Below are positions 1 to 13,409 of a stretch of DNA of 64,000 nucleotides, one piece after another. Each line of letters begins with the position of its first letter. Within the stretch, counting starts at the first letter, position 1. The notes under the pieces were generated by a model. The model saw only the letters and a program-made list of their open reading frames with translations. It did not search any database and was not told the DNA's origin. The position numbers and the translations under genes were made by a program. The stretch lies in contig JABMLP010000007.1 of the NCBI GenBank assembly GCA_013176395.1, forward strand, positions 1,054,001 through 1,118,000. Reading direction: 5' to 3'. The stretch is from Venturia oleaginea. Taxonomy: Eukaryota; Ascomycota; Dothideomycetes; Venturiales; Venturiaceae.

Positions 1-2
1 AT

Positions 3-731
3 GAAGGACCGGAGCCAGAGCCAAGACCGGGTCGGCGAACCATTCATACCGTTAGGAATAACCCCAACCTCCCACCACCAAGACCAACGCTAGGGAGACC
101 TACACATGAAGTGGGACCCTACAACCAGAGACGGACCATTGCCAGAACGAAAAGGGAGCGAGGAAGGCCCGACGCTGAGGAACCGGGAGCCGAAAATAGG
201 AGAAGAAGAGCTCGAAAGGGGGGAAACCTGCATAAATATAGGCTGCCCTCCAAAATCTCCGCGCTGCTGGAGGAGATATGGAGGGCAAGGTGGGAGAAGA
301 AGAGAAGAAACAAGGCCGGTGCGACTTGGTCTAAGGAGGGGGAGGACGAGACACTGGGACTGTACGATGGCCTCACGAAACTTGAAGCTACAGCGGTGTT
401 TTTGATGAGAACAGAGGTATTGGGACTCCGGTCCTGGCTGGTAGCAATACATGTGCCAGGGATAACCTCGGAATGCGCGTGTGGATGGCGACACCAGACA
501 CTAATTCATGTATTCGACTTCTGCCCCAGATAAAATAGAGACCATCTGAGGAGCGAAACTGGTACAACATCGGTACGTACGGCACTCAATACCAGCAAGG
601 GATGCAAGGCTGCTGCTAGGTGGATGCTCGACAACAATATCCTGCCCTATCTTACCGTGGCAGACAACGCACAAAAGGAGGACAGGTCAAACTTCTCCGC
701 GGCGCCGCGCTTGGTGGGAAGAGTTGAGTAA
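3..731 (+). mobile_element. Truncated, broken non-LTR (LINE) retrotransposon, 3' end of ORF2
   Basis: One reading frame stays open from the window edge to a TAA at 531-533 and continues in the same frame to another TAA at 729-731. The text before the first stop is arginine-rich. It is followed by a region like the stretch after reverse transcriptase/RNase H in fungal Tad1-type LINEs: a run ending in LGLRSWLVAI, then a terminal CxC-x7-H-x4-C zinc-knuckle-like motif (CACGWRHQTLIHVFDFC). After the stop the frame still reads KGCKAAARWMLDNNILPYL, the usual tail of these ORFs. The in-frame TAA therefore breaks a once continuous protein, and the element cannot encode a working enzyme here. The 5' part lies outside the window. 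Family assignment rests on motif recall, not on an alignment. Confidence 0.6.
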
Positions 732-2537
732 GAAGACACAGAGTAGAAGGGGGGACGAGCAGAGACTACGGACGGGAAGGAGGAGAAGCTGAAGTGAGAA
801 ATGAGCGGAATTCCCGAACCATGGACGGTACAAGCACCGTCCATCAGTACGAACTCCAGCCAACCAGGAGAAAGCGTTGGAGAGCCGAAGGTGCGATGAG
901 GGTCTTGAGGAGGGACTGAGGAGAGAAGAGAAGGTGTGGACTGAAGATTGCTGTGAGATGAAGGAGGGAGGAGAGATTGGGATGGAAGTTGTTTATATAT
1001 TAACGGCGCGTTACCAGGGCGCGCCGTGTCCGTTACCACGCCCTCACCTGGACTCGCAATGTTTGGGTCCTCACGATGCTTGGCATATTGAATCCTGGTG
1101 TTGTAAAAATCCTGGAACCTGGATTTACAACAACAATGGCCAACTCGGAATCTGGACAACACCGGCCCGGAACAGAGAATTGGGAGCATCAGGACCGGAG
1201 GGTGTCCTATACTGACCACAATATAGATGACTCGGGTAGTGAACGGGGGGGCATAGTTCGACGGCGCCGGTCCATGGACGGGGCGCGGTCTGTTTTGCAA
1301 TTGTAGATAGAGATTGTGGGCACACGGCACATACGCCATTACATACCACGTAAAATCTGATTATTATTATTATTAATACCGTATTATCTGGGCAGATTGA
1401 CTAGCTCAACTTGGCAGCGCTAGAGCTAGGGAAGTAATAAGCCGAGTCCGGAATCACGTTATAGAGACGGGTTGACGAATTGGCAGCGGACGCGGGGCAA
1501 GGCTGGCCCGGTTGGGGCTGCCTGATATTCAAAATACATTACGGTAGACCAGTAGGCTCGGCGATGATCAGACGGTTCTGCACCTTACAATATACTGAGT
1601 ATGGAAGCGGGATTGTCCAGAATACTCTGCAACATTCATCCTGCTCTTGATGCTTTGAACTTTCTATCGTACGTGAGATGACGGCCAGGGCCATACACGA
1701 GGGCTCCCTGTACATGGCCAATGCATTGCTCGAAGAAGTGGTCACTTAAGCTATAGTGAGCTTAGCTACTACTTCTTCGAGACTCACTTCCACGGGAAGC
1801 AAGGGTAGATAGAGCAGGGAAGCCTGATATACAATTTTGGCCGTTATATACGGCCGCGTTTCCTCTCTTAAGTATAAATATATAATTCCAGAGCACTGAC
1901 ACAAAAGCGTGTCCATATTAGAGCACATTTTGTTGGTAATATGGCAAGACCACTATATGCCGACGGACTTTTATCTTCCGGTACCATACATAGTATATGG
2001 CCGAAATGTCCTGACTCCAATTTCCGACCCTGGATTGAAACTTGCTTCTGCAAATTTCAGCTATTTAGCCCATGAGTCTTGGTCCTCAAGACTCTTATTT
2101 CGATGGTGCTGTAGCGCCCCATCGGAAAGGCTGGGACCCTATCTTGTAAAAAACTCATTGAGACATAAGGCCGACACGTTGGAGACTCACCTATAGCCCA
2201 AATCATTTCTGATCGAGTTCTCTCCTGATGCTTCGTAAGAACATGCCAAATTTGGATGTACAAATTACTGAGCAGATCCTTCCCTCGATAACGGAGGTGA
2301 GGATCCAATCTGTTTCGCACATCACTCTCTCGCCAAAGAAATAGAAAGACCAAGGTCAAGTAGAGTATGTACATATATCTAAACATAGCTTCCAAACGGA
2401 CTAATTTTAGTAGGCGGAAAATAGTATAAGTCTCGGAGTCTTTCGTTGTGTATATCCGTCATCACCATCATCTTCGACTTCGAACCATCTCAATCTCTCT
2501 ACACTCCCCACAACAAACCATAAAACCACAAGACAAA
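732..2537. other. Gene-free stretch downstream of the LINE relic
   Basis: No convincing coding sequence was found on either strand. The first 650 bases are GC-rich and may be the 3' untranslated part of the LINE copy. They contain a perfect 8-bp inverted repeat with an 8-nt loop at 821-844 and end near a short TTA run at 1361-1376, which could be the element's simple-sequence tail. From about 1380 to 2537 the DNA has mixed composition. The last 100 bases before the ATG at 2538 are rich in CA and CT, as is common in fungal 5' leaders. Confidence 0.5.
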
Positions 2538-2963
2538 ATGCGCTTCACCACCCTCATCATCACCACCTTCTCCACAACAGCCCTAGCACAACAGTGTTTC
2601 TGGGATGTCTTCGGAACAACGAAAACAATCAACGTTGGTGACAGTGTCAAGATCAAAGGAATCGGCGTTGCTTGTGGAACCACTTCCGAACCGGTAAGTC
2701 CCCCAGTTTTCAGCAGCGACAATTTTTTCCCTTCTCATACCGAACGCTTCTTTCTTTCATGTCGGACGTTACTGTTTTTGGGCCGGTTGCTAACGCTGCG
2801 AAAACAGACATTCGGCGTAAACGCCAAATGCAAAAGAGCATATGATCAAAAGAAGGGGACTTGCGATACATTCAAGCTGGGGGCATCAACGAATGTGATC
2901 AAGTGTGTGTACAAGGCTAGTGGGACGCCGAACTTTGGAACGTGCCAAGAAATTTCGACCTGA
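2538..2963 (+). CDS. Small secreted cysteine-rich protein (candidate effector)
   Basis: Two exons, 2538-2693 and 2808-2963, encode 103 residues. The intron (2694-2807) has a GTAAGT donor, a GCTAAC branch site and an ACAG acceptor, and joins codons in phase 0. The first 17 residues form a signal peptide: a short basic start (MRF), a Thr/Leu/Ile-rich core and an ALA cleavage site before QQC. The mature part of about 86 residues has six cysteines (20, 46, 60, 71, 85, 98), an even number compatible with three disulfides, and is basic in its second half. No membrane segment follows. I do not recognise the family. Small size, secretion and paired cysteines fit an apoplastic effector or antimicrobial-type protein, but that is inference. 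It sits beside a LINE relic and two broken genes. Confidence 0.7.
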   Translation: MRFTTLIITTFSTTALAQQCFWDVFGTTKTINVGDSVKIKGIGVACGTTSEPVSPPVFSSDNFFPSHTERFFLSCRTLLFLGRLLTLRKQTFGVNAKCKRAYDQKKGTCDTFKLGASTNVIKCVYKASGTPNFGTCQEIST

Positions 2964-3427
2964 GGGCTGCACTTTGTTGATTGATTTGTTGGAGGGAGGG
3001 CGGTATCCCTCTGAAATCTTGTGTATCAAAGCAAATCTATTTTGCGGAATGGTAATTTCTAGTTCGATTGAAATTCATACACGTGTTTTCTCCATCCTTG
3101 AGGTAGCATATTATTGTTATGCCGAGAAGGCGGTCCATGGAGGGCTTGTTGGACGTCATCGTCTGAGGCTGATATTAGATTGATGCTCTGATGCTGTGTA
3201 GTCATGAATGCTAATGACTGTGTTGTTCTTCATGAAGCGAGAAGGAGGGTGGAAGGGGATTGAAGTTATCTAATATCTTCGCAATTTCCAAATTACCGCT
3301 CTCCCACTATCCATCCACACTTACATACCTATTTGCAACCCCATATAGATACCTGCTTACTCACACTTTATCTCCCATGCTTGAACCTAAACTGCCATTA
3401 TCCACTCTGTCTATGATTGTAGTGCTC

Positions 3428-3820
3428 TCAATACCTATACGTCTCCAAATCATGTCCATTCCACGCCTGATACACAAACTCCGGACACGTCGAAGCCATC
3501 CCCTCACCACGAGGGTGATTGCGTTCATCAAAAATCCTGAGATGTCCTGCTAGACAATTCCGTTCGTGAACGATGTGGCCTTGAAAGCCTTCTTTGCCAC
3601 ATTAACGACACACTTCCCATGCCCAGGTTTGGCCGAATACGGGCATCCTGATTTGGTTGTTTGATTATTTCTTGTTTCTTGTGGCGGAAAAAAATGCTGT
3701 TGAGAATAACGAGGCTGGAGGAAGACTGTGCCTGAGCTTTCATATGGTGGAGGTTTGGTGACAAAGTCCTCGTTGTAGAAAACAGTGATAAGGAAGGAGT
3801 CATGCCGTGTAGAGATCGTG
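3428..3820 (-). pseudogene. Disrupted ORF with cysteines, unknown family
   Basis: On the minus strand a frame is open from an apparent splice acceptor (GGCAG just before 3820, preceded by a GTTAAC branch-like site) down to about 3605. It reads protein-like text such as DSFLITVFYNEDFVTKPPPY and SGCPYSAKPGHGKCVV. At 3602-3604 the neighbouring frame has a TAA, and from 3601 to the TGA at 3428-3430 that second frame continues with GKEGFQGHIVHERNC and GEGMASTCPEFVYQAW. A one-base shift near 3602 would make the two parts one polypeptide of about 130 residues with several cysteines. A possible upstream exon, in another frame, lies between about 3870 and 3990. I recognise no domain. It could also be two chance open frames, so confidence is low. 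Confidence 0.35.
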
Positions 3821-4222
3821 CTGCCATGTTAACGATGCTTCGATACGCCTCAGTGATTGTTCCACGATACAACGACACAGCTGATGCGCGTTTCAGATAA
3901 TCAGAGAATTCAAACCTCTCTGCTGAGGCCTGTGACTGCGCTGCACCACACTCATTTCCGAACCCTTGCTCTTGTTCCCTTCTCACACTCTTCGGTAGTT
4001 GATCGGTCCAGGATTACTAAAGAGACTGGTGAAGGGACCGTGAGTTCTCCAGCTTTTGGCATAGACCAAGGATCGCTTGATGAGGAAGTGATAGAATGTT
4101 CTTTTTCTTCAGCCTTCCACGAACATCCCGTCCCATTGCTTCTTGCTCTTACAGATAATCTCAGTCGGCAAGCCTAAATCGCATCAGGGACGGCCAAGTA
4201 AGCTTGCCAGTGAACTTTCTTT

Positions 4223-5456
4223 TCACCAACCGAACTTGCGCATTATGATTTGGATGTCACCTGTTCTCTCTCCCGTGACGGTGAGCAAGTACAAAGACCC
4301 ACGTCTTTCACCAGTGCCCAGTTCTGATGAACCCGTCCCGTAGGACTTCCAGTCTTGGATAGTCTTCAAGTAGCTTTATCGCTTCGAGTCGGGTTTGAGC
4401 ATCGCGACACTTGGTGATTATATATAGGAGTGCCATGGAGACGCTGAGATCGAATGTGAGGGGCAACTCGAGTCTGTCTCCATATATCCCGGAGTATAGC
4501 GATGCCCAATCACAATGGGTACGGAGGACGTGGGCATTGATGCGCCGGACTCGAGCACCTCATTCTCAATGACCATGCGGCATAAAGTCACACTGCGCTG
4601 AAATTGTGGCAAAAAGTCGTCCCAGAGCATCGCCGAGTTTGGTGCAGATGACGTTCTTACAATCGTTTCGGCCTGCAAAGCAAAGATTTCAAGCAAAGCA
4701 AGAATGGATGCTTCTCTTGGATTGGCGGTGATCATCTTGCTGCTGAGCTTCTCAAAAGTGAGATTCCACACATAAAGATCACGCTCGGTTTCCACTCTAT
4801 GCTATTCTTGTGTGCCACCTGTGTACTCTGGACGGAAGGCCCCGTGTACATCGCCGAGGTGGTTGAACCAGTCCTGGTGGAGGGGACCAGTGAAGGCAAT
4901 CATGGCATGCCATCGCTGGTGAAGACTTAGCCAAGCTTCTTCCAGGCTTGAAAAACGTGGGATGGGTTGCGGTTCTGGTGAAATATACTCGAAGAAATCG
5001 TTCGCAGTCTGATCGACGGCAAATGCTTGTATAAGGGAAGAATTGTTGCCAGTCATCTGGTCGATTGCTTGTAATAGAGTAGTGGTCAATTGATGATCCA
5101 CTAATCCTGAAAAATAGAGGATAGTATGATGGCGAAAGAATACAAAGATTTCTTCAGCATCTTGGTCGTATCGTTCACCACTTGGCCCTCTCTCCGGACC
5201 AATTGAATGTGATGCCGAAGAGACTGTTATGACTTCCCAACTCGATGGCTGAACCGTCCCATCAAATTTTCTGCCTGTGGAAAGACACTTTTGACAGGCG
5301 GGGAATGTCTCATCGCACTTGACGAGCCGGATCCTTTCGATTCGTTAGCGAGTGTTGTTGATTCGTCTAGGCGAGCCTGTCGCTTAACTTGAACGTCTTG
5401 CAACCATTCCTCGATCGAGTCCATGCTCTTTTGTTCTTCAATGGTGCAGCCACCAT
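4223..5456 (-). pseudogene. Zn(2)Cys(6) fungal transcription factor, pseudogene
   Basis: Starting at the ATG at 5454-5456, the minus strand reads a basic leader and then GCKTFK. A good intron follows (GTTAAG donor, GCTAAC branch, AAAG acceptor), and splicing it gives IRLVKCDETFPACQKC and then GRKFDG. This is the zinc-cluster pattern with the second and sixth metal-binding cysteines replaced by Phe. The frame runs on through the usual regulator middle region to an in-frame TAG at 4799-4801, then continues as ERDLYVWNLTFEKL. A frameshift near 4555 leads to LELPLTFDLSVSMALLY and ITKCRDAQTRLEAIKLL, the conserved C-terminal region of this family. Another shift near 4335 gives a last stretch ending at 4223. 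Missing zinc ligands, an internal stop and two frameshifts all point to a dead gene. Confidence 0.75.
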
Positions 5457-5879
5457 GTCTTTCAGGTGACATTGAGAGAGAAACAGAGGAGGACGAGCAT
5501 ATTGGATGTGTGGTTGGAAGATGGTGGCGTTCGCCAGGGGAAGATGCCTGAGGCCTGAGATTGGCCAAGCTGCAGGTCCTTTGTTCATGACTAAGCTATT
5601 CCTTGGGCTACGGAGGATAATTTGCGAGCGTTCGCACAACATTCATGTTGTATTTCACACCCTCTCTAGCCATTGTCAGTTGGACAGCTGCCTCTTAGCA
5701 ACGGGGTTGGAGTTAGTCACGAGGCACGGAGCAACAGTGATAGTACAAATTATGCAAGAGCTTGTGGCCCAGATATATACAAAGTACAGCAAGGTTCGGG
5801 TAACGGTCAAAGATACAACTAATTGTGTACACCAACCCATCAGCCATCGTCGTATCCGAACACTAGGCAAGTCCAACAT

Positions 5880-6689
5880 CTAACCTCCCACAACAGCACA
5901 CGTCTTCTTGAATCCCCATCGTTTTCTCATCCTCTCGTCCCACACAAGCATTTTCTTCCTCAACCGCACAACCAACACCTCATCCTCAACTTCATCCCAA
6001 ACAAACCCATGCGGCTCCATACACTTATACGCCCTCCCATCTTCCTCAGGATCAACAAGGTAAACGCGTTTATGATGCCAAACATGTCTTAAGTGTGTAA
6101 AATCGAAAGGGTGAGGATGAGAGACCGTCTTTCTCGGCTTCGATTTCCGAACCTCGCGTGTCGATTTTTCCATATCATGACCGTCCAGGGAGCGAACTTG
6201 CTTGAGAGAGAATCTGGGGATGTCGTGGTTGCCTGACGGGATAGACTTGGTAGGAGGTGTTGACGGTGGCGTGAGGAGGGCATTCCCAGTCCTAGTCAAG
6301 GACGTGGTGCATCTTCTTTCTTTCCGGTGACAACCCGAAGTTCGGATGTACGGATGTTTCATGGGTCTGAGACGCGGCGTTGGTGGTAAGGGTGGAGGTG
6401 ATGGTGTACCTAGGACGCCGGTAAGGTGTACTTCGTAGGCTGGTGGTTTCTCTGTTACTGCGTCTTCTTTCTGCGGTGATGGCGATGGTGTCTGATAGAA
6501 ATTCGCAACCTGACTTGATTTTTTGTCGTGAGGTTGTTCTACCCATGGATGTTGGTCTGACAGCTCGATTTCTTCGATTTCTTCGATGTTTACTGTGACT
6601 TGATCCTTTTCTTGGAGACAAGGTGTGATGAGTTTTTGGTTCAGATCGTGTCTTCGATGACTAGCCTGCCGAATGGGTATAGTAAACAT
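5880..6689 (-). CDS. Hypothetical protein, 269 residues
   Basis: A single uninterrupted ATG-started frame on the minus strand encodes 269 residues. I recognise no family. The N-terminal half is polar and low in complexity, with an acidic patch (IEEIEEIELSD) and proline clusters (TPSPSPQ, TPSPPPLPPTPRLRP). The middle is rich in Ser, Thr, Lys and Arg. The C-terminal 70 residues look more ordered, with aromatic and charged text such as HHKRVYLVDPEEDGR, HGFVWDEVEDEVLVVRL and WDERMRKRWGFKK. There is no signal peptide or membrane span. The ordered C-terminus and length favour a real protein over a chance frame; no intron is needed. It lies 423 bp from the zinc-cluster pseudogene on the same strand. 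Confidence 0.6.
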   Translation of the reverse strand: MFTIPIRQASHRRHDLNQKLITPCLQEKDQVTVNIEEIEEIELSDQHPWVEQPHDKKSSQVANFYQTPSPSPQKEDAVTEKPPAYEVHLTGVLGTPSPPPLPPTPRLRPMKHPYIRTSGCHRKERRCTTSLTRTGNALLTPPSTPPTKSIPSGNHDIPRFSLKQVRSLDGHDMEKSTREVRKSKPRKTVSHPHPFDFTHLRHVWHHKRVYLVDPEEDGRAYKCMEPHGFVWDEVEDEVLVVRLRKKMLVWDERMRKRWGFKKTCAVVGG

Positions 6690-8397
6690 GATTCAGTTCG
6701 GCCGAGTGATATGGCCAACTTTGTTCTTCGTGACAATACCCTAATTTGGAGTTTGCGTGGGTCAATAATGATGTCTCTAGCAATTGGCAAAGTTTATGTG
6801 TAAGACACAGCTGAACTCGATGATCTGGAGAAACTAAACTTTCTTTTTCGCTGGGTTGATATAGCCTCGGGTTTATACTATGTAGTTGGATTGTCGATCG
6901 GAGCGCAGACATCACTATAGAGTCTAAATGTTATCCCCAGAGATCGACATCTAAGCGAGCAATAACTTATTATGCGTGCTCTCACGATTGCGTTCTGTTG
7001 GATATTCTGTGCTTACAAATTTGAAATTGACTATTCAACTCAAATAAAGACTCAGATCTACACAGGCGAGTCTTGTCCGTGTGATAGATGTCATGGCCTT
7101 GTGATGGGGTTCGGTGTTGTCCTTGTGATAGATTTCGATATATTGTGAACGGTAGTGGTCCTACCCAAGCGGTAATGAAGCCTTAGCGAACAGCCCATAT
7201 ATGCCAATCACAGATGCAAGGCAATACTAAAATAAGAAGATAATGTATTGCAAAGCTATAGAAGAGCAGGGGGCAATCTTATCGATTGGCTCTTGATTGT
7301 GGTGAGCGAGTGGGGTACGCTGTAACGGAGGTGGTCTGAATTTAGAGATTTCCTTTGCGAAGTAGATACAACCTCGGACCAGGAGCTTCCAATGTGATTA
7401 TTCGGGAAATCCGGAATGTAGCTCCGCTCAGCTCAAGCCTCAGGCCGTTTTGTCGGGATCTTCTCAAACTCAGAGAATCTTGGCAGCATTACAGCGTACA
7501 ATACCATACGATACCATCTTGCATCAGCCAGGGCATCAACCATCTTTACGCACGAACTACCTTGCTAGAATAATTCTTAGCTTTTCTTATAATATTTACG
7601 CATAAGATAGATTACGGGTAAGAGACTTTAATATTCTATTCGTTCTCTTCCCTTCTTTTAAAAGCACGGAATCTGGTTTTGGGGGGATACTACGAACTTT
7701 AGTGTAGAGGAAATTTATTTCGGCGAGATGGTTGATGCATAGGTGGTCGATGCACGGCGTACAGTACATTAAATACATGCCAAGATTCTCTGAGTTTGAC
7801 ACGATCCCGTTCCGTCGCCTTCATCCACGATCGGTTGCAGCCTTCTCAGACCCACAGCTTGTGCAAACACCGTAGTCCCTTAATTCATTTAAACAATATC
7901 AGCAGATTTACCGCCGCAGGTTTTTTTTTTGGTATGAGGCTCGTCTTGTGATTGGCGATCGGCCACACTAGGAAAGAAATCTTCAAACAAAGTGAGGGAG
8001 TAGGTGCCAGTTGGAATGGTATGTGAGAGAAAGCGAAGACTTTTTGTACATACAGCGGCGGAGGAACGACTAGTGAACGACTCAAAAGATGATGATAACT
8101 TCACGTCCTCCGACCGACTGAGTGTATCATGATATCTGGGCCCCTACCAAACAGAAGACACGTCCGTACCATAGCAAAGTCTTTCTCCTTACCCTCGCAC
8201 CTGGAGAAACATTCCTGCCATCGTAATTATTGTTCCACGGCGGCCAGAAACTGTAACTGTCGGCAAAGGCGCTAGATTCCACCTAGTACATATTCCAGCC
8301 GTGCCTGCTGTCAAGATCAGCGTCTCCGCATCGAAGTGATTCTCATACAATTTATAGAAATAGCTCTTCATTAATCATTACCCACTCGTTCGGGCTC
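6690..8397. other. 1.7-kb intergenic region
   Basis: No gene could be supported on either strand. Open frames here are under 75 codons and read like random text. Local simple sequence includes a T run at about 7921-7930. Two imperfect copies of a TGTCCNTGTGATAGAT element lie near 7075 and 7113. No tRNA-like or other structured RNA gene was recognised. Confidence 0.45.
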
Positions 8398-10866
<2,469 letters not shown>

Positions 10867-11217
10867 TCAACCCACAACCTCATCCACCTCCATAGCCTCC
10901 CCTCTCTGTCCATTATCCACCCTCCCAAAACCCGTCGCCCTCTCCGCCTCCTCCTGCGTATGCGCACCCTCCTTCAACTGCTTAACCCGTCTCTTATGCA
11001 CCTTGCCCTTCTGATGCGCCTCCATGTTCGCAGCGCTCTCAAACCATTTTGCACATTCGAGACAGTAGTTTTGGCCTAGACCTGGTAGTTCATCTTCGGG
11101 GCCTTTTGTTTCTTTGTAGAGTTCGAGGTGGCGTGGAGAGTCGAGGTCGGCGGTGATTTGATCGAGGTCGCGGGTGAAGCGGCGTGTTTTTTTGTTGTGT
11201 TTTGCGATTGAGGGCAT
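10867..11217 (-). CDS. BUD20: Bud20/ZNF593-type C2H2 zinc-finger ribosome biogenesis factor
   Basis: A single-exon frame of 116 residues. It starts with a basic nuclear/nucleolar segment (HNKKTRRFTRDLDQI), followed by the family hallmark LPGLGQNYCLECAKWF and the single C2H2 finger (C-x2-C ... H-x5-H) that ends in HQKGKVHKRRVKQLK. Yeast Bud20 is a shuttling pre-60S factor needed for efficient nuclear export of the large ribosomal subunit, and human ZNF593 is the counterpart. Length and domain order match the family. The C-terminus is acidic and ends in MEVDEVVG. The gene is transcribed divergently from the amadoriase at 12037, sharing an 819-bp upstream region. Confidence 0.93.
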   Translation of the reverse strand: MPSIAKHNKKTRRFTRDLDQITADLDSPRHLELYKETKGPEDELPGLGQNYCLECAKWFESAANMEAHQKGKVHKRRVKQLKEGAHTQEEAERATGFGRVDNGQRGEAMEVDEVVG

Positions 11218-12036
11218 GTTTGGTAGTTTGGGCTCTAGGGCTTACGGGGGAGGTTACTGGGTGAGTCTGTGGAGGTGATATGATATGGTGGGTGGTATGG
11301 GAGATGGTGGTATTAAAAGTTTTTCTGTTGTCGCATTTGCGAAATACAGGGTCGAGTAGATTCCAGAACGGACGTGAATATCTCAACATGGCCAATCTGC
11401 GCGTTTTCGAACTCGATTGAACCTTCCAAGTCTCTTTCTCCTTCTCCAACCTCACAACACATCCGTCAGTATTATAACTCCCTGTGAACGCAGTCCGATA
11501 TCGTCGATCCCCGACTCCGAACAGTTTCGATCTTCGAGGGTTTCACGACCAGACTGGGGCATGTCAATTTCGCGCGTTGGGGCTCACAGATGTTCGTTGG
11601 TCGAGCTCCATGCATGACGCTGCCGAAAAGCTCACAGCTACTTATTCGTTGGTCAAACTCTCTGCATGATGCTTCTTGTATACTCGAATTGACGATTGGC
11701 GCAATAGGGATGGGGTTAAATCGGTGTTTCCCGTTCAGCCGTGAGAAGCATTGAGTAGTGACCACTTCAGACTAAACTGTCTTAGGCTTGGAGCTAACTC
11801 AGTCATCATTCCCTCGGCTTTCTGGGTGGAGAGACCTGAACTCGGACGAGATTACTACCATCGTGATCAAACCACCATGTTTGTATTTCGAGCACCGACT
11901 TTCTAGCTAACGGGTGGGATCCCGATACCTGCATATCTCCTAACCACCTCCACTAACTCTACTGAACGTCATATCAGATCATCAATGGCTTCTTGCCTAA
12001 CGATCTAATCAAGCTCACATTGAGACGTGGTCCAAT
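11218..12036. promoter_or_regulatory. Shared upstream region of BUD20 and the amadoriase gene
   Basis: An 819-bp spacer lies between two divergent start codons. It contains only short random frames. I saw no clear TATA box or binding-site array, so the regulatory role is inferred from position alone. Confidence 0.4.
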
Positions 12037-13409
12037 ATGACCATACCAAATCATTCTTCGATTCTCATAGTCGGTGGCGGGACTTGGGGAAATTCCATAG
12101 CGAATCGCCTTGCTAAAAGAGGCTTCAAGGACATCAAGGTATTGGATGCAAATGAGTTTCCGAGTAAAGAGAGTGCTGGGAATGATGTAAATAAAATTAT
12201 GGAAGAACGTCAGTTATGCCCGATCACTTACACCCTCTCTTCCCGCGATCATTGCTCATTCAACGTCCAGCCGAAGCACCTCCCTCAGATAAAGATGATG
12301 ATAAAAACTTCGCGTGGGCGACTATCGAAGGTCTAGCAACTGAAGTCTGGAAGACTGACCCTACCTATCAGCCTTTTTATCACCCGACTGGCTTTATCTA
12401 TGCAGCTGTAGGCAGAGATGCATTCAAAATGGTTGAAGAGGCAACGAGGGAGCATCCTGCAAACTGGAGACCACTTCGAGACGCCAAGGCTTTCCAAGCC
12501 ACGATGCCTAATGGACCCTTGACAGGCGAAATGCCAGGATGGAAAGGATTCTTGAGGAGCGAGAGAGCAGGCTTTGTTGAAGCCGAGAGAGCAATGGAAG
12601 CTACTCGATTTGAAGCCACAAAGTTAGGCGTAAAGTTCGTCTCTGGAGACAGTGGGAAAGTGTCTTCCCTCCTCTTCAACGAAGATCAGACCGATGTCAT
12701 CGGTGCTCAAGCCTCAAATGGAATAAAATATACCGCAGATCAAGTCATTCTTTGCGCTGGCGCAGGTAGTGACAGTCTCTTGGACTTCAAGAAACAGCTG
12801 CGACCTACGGCATGGACCTTGGCCCATGTCCCACTCATGGAAGACGAAGTTGCAAGATACTCAAAGATACCCGTCCTCTACGGCTCCGATCGTGGTTTTT
12901 TCATTCCCTCCCTCAGCAGCAACGAATTGAAAGTCTGCGATGAACATCCTGGATATATCCATCTGATCATAGATGCTGCAGGGAATGAGAGATCAGTACC
13001 ATTCGGTAAACAGCAAATTCCTCTCGAGTCGGAAAAACGGATTCGCAATCTCTTGGAAGAGACGAGTCCGCATCTTGCTCAGCGGCCATTTACTTTTGCG
13101 AGAATTTGCTGGGATGCAGACACGCCCGATCGTCTGTTCTTGATCGACAGGCATCCGGAATTTGAGTCATTAGTCATGGCCGTAGGAGGATCGGGTCATG
13201 GGTTTATGTGTTCGCCTGCTGTGGGCGTGCTTGTGGCAGATTTGATGCAGGGGAAAATGGAGAAGAGGATTAGGAGGATTTTGGCGTGGAGGCCGCATAC
13301 TGCTGAGGGAAGGGATTGGTGGGACACGCAGGGAAGGTTTGGAGTCGAAGGGATGGTCATGAATTTTGCAGATGTCAGTGGCTGGACTGATATTCAGGCG
13401 AAGAGGTAG
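12037..13409 (+). CDS. Fructosyl amino acid oxidase (amadoriase)-type FAD oxidoreductase
   Basis: Exons 12037-12208 and 12271-13409 encode 436 residues. The 62-nt intron (GTCAGT ... CCAG) is phase 1. The protein belongs to the MSOX/amadoriase (DAO) family. The N-terminal ADP-binding motif is ILIVGGGTWGNSIA (residues 9-22), followed by DANEFPSKESAGNDVNKI, which resembles the fructosyl-amine oxidase FAD-binding segment. RICWDADTPDRLFLI holds Cys337, at the position where amadoriases bind FAD covalently, and VGGSGHGFMCSPAVG is the conserved C-terminal FAD site. Such enzymes oxidise fructosyl amino acids (Amadori products) to amine, glucosone and H2O2. No signal peptide is seen and the last residues QAKR are not a clear peroxisomal PTS1, so location is uncertain. 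Substrate is inferred from family only; a sarcosine/pipecolate oxidase activity is possible. Confidence 0.85.

Noticed and set aside
647..1339. 230-codon minus-strand frame
   Set aside because: It is opposite the GC-rich LINE 3' region and reads as Ser/Pro-rich random text with no start context or domain.
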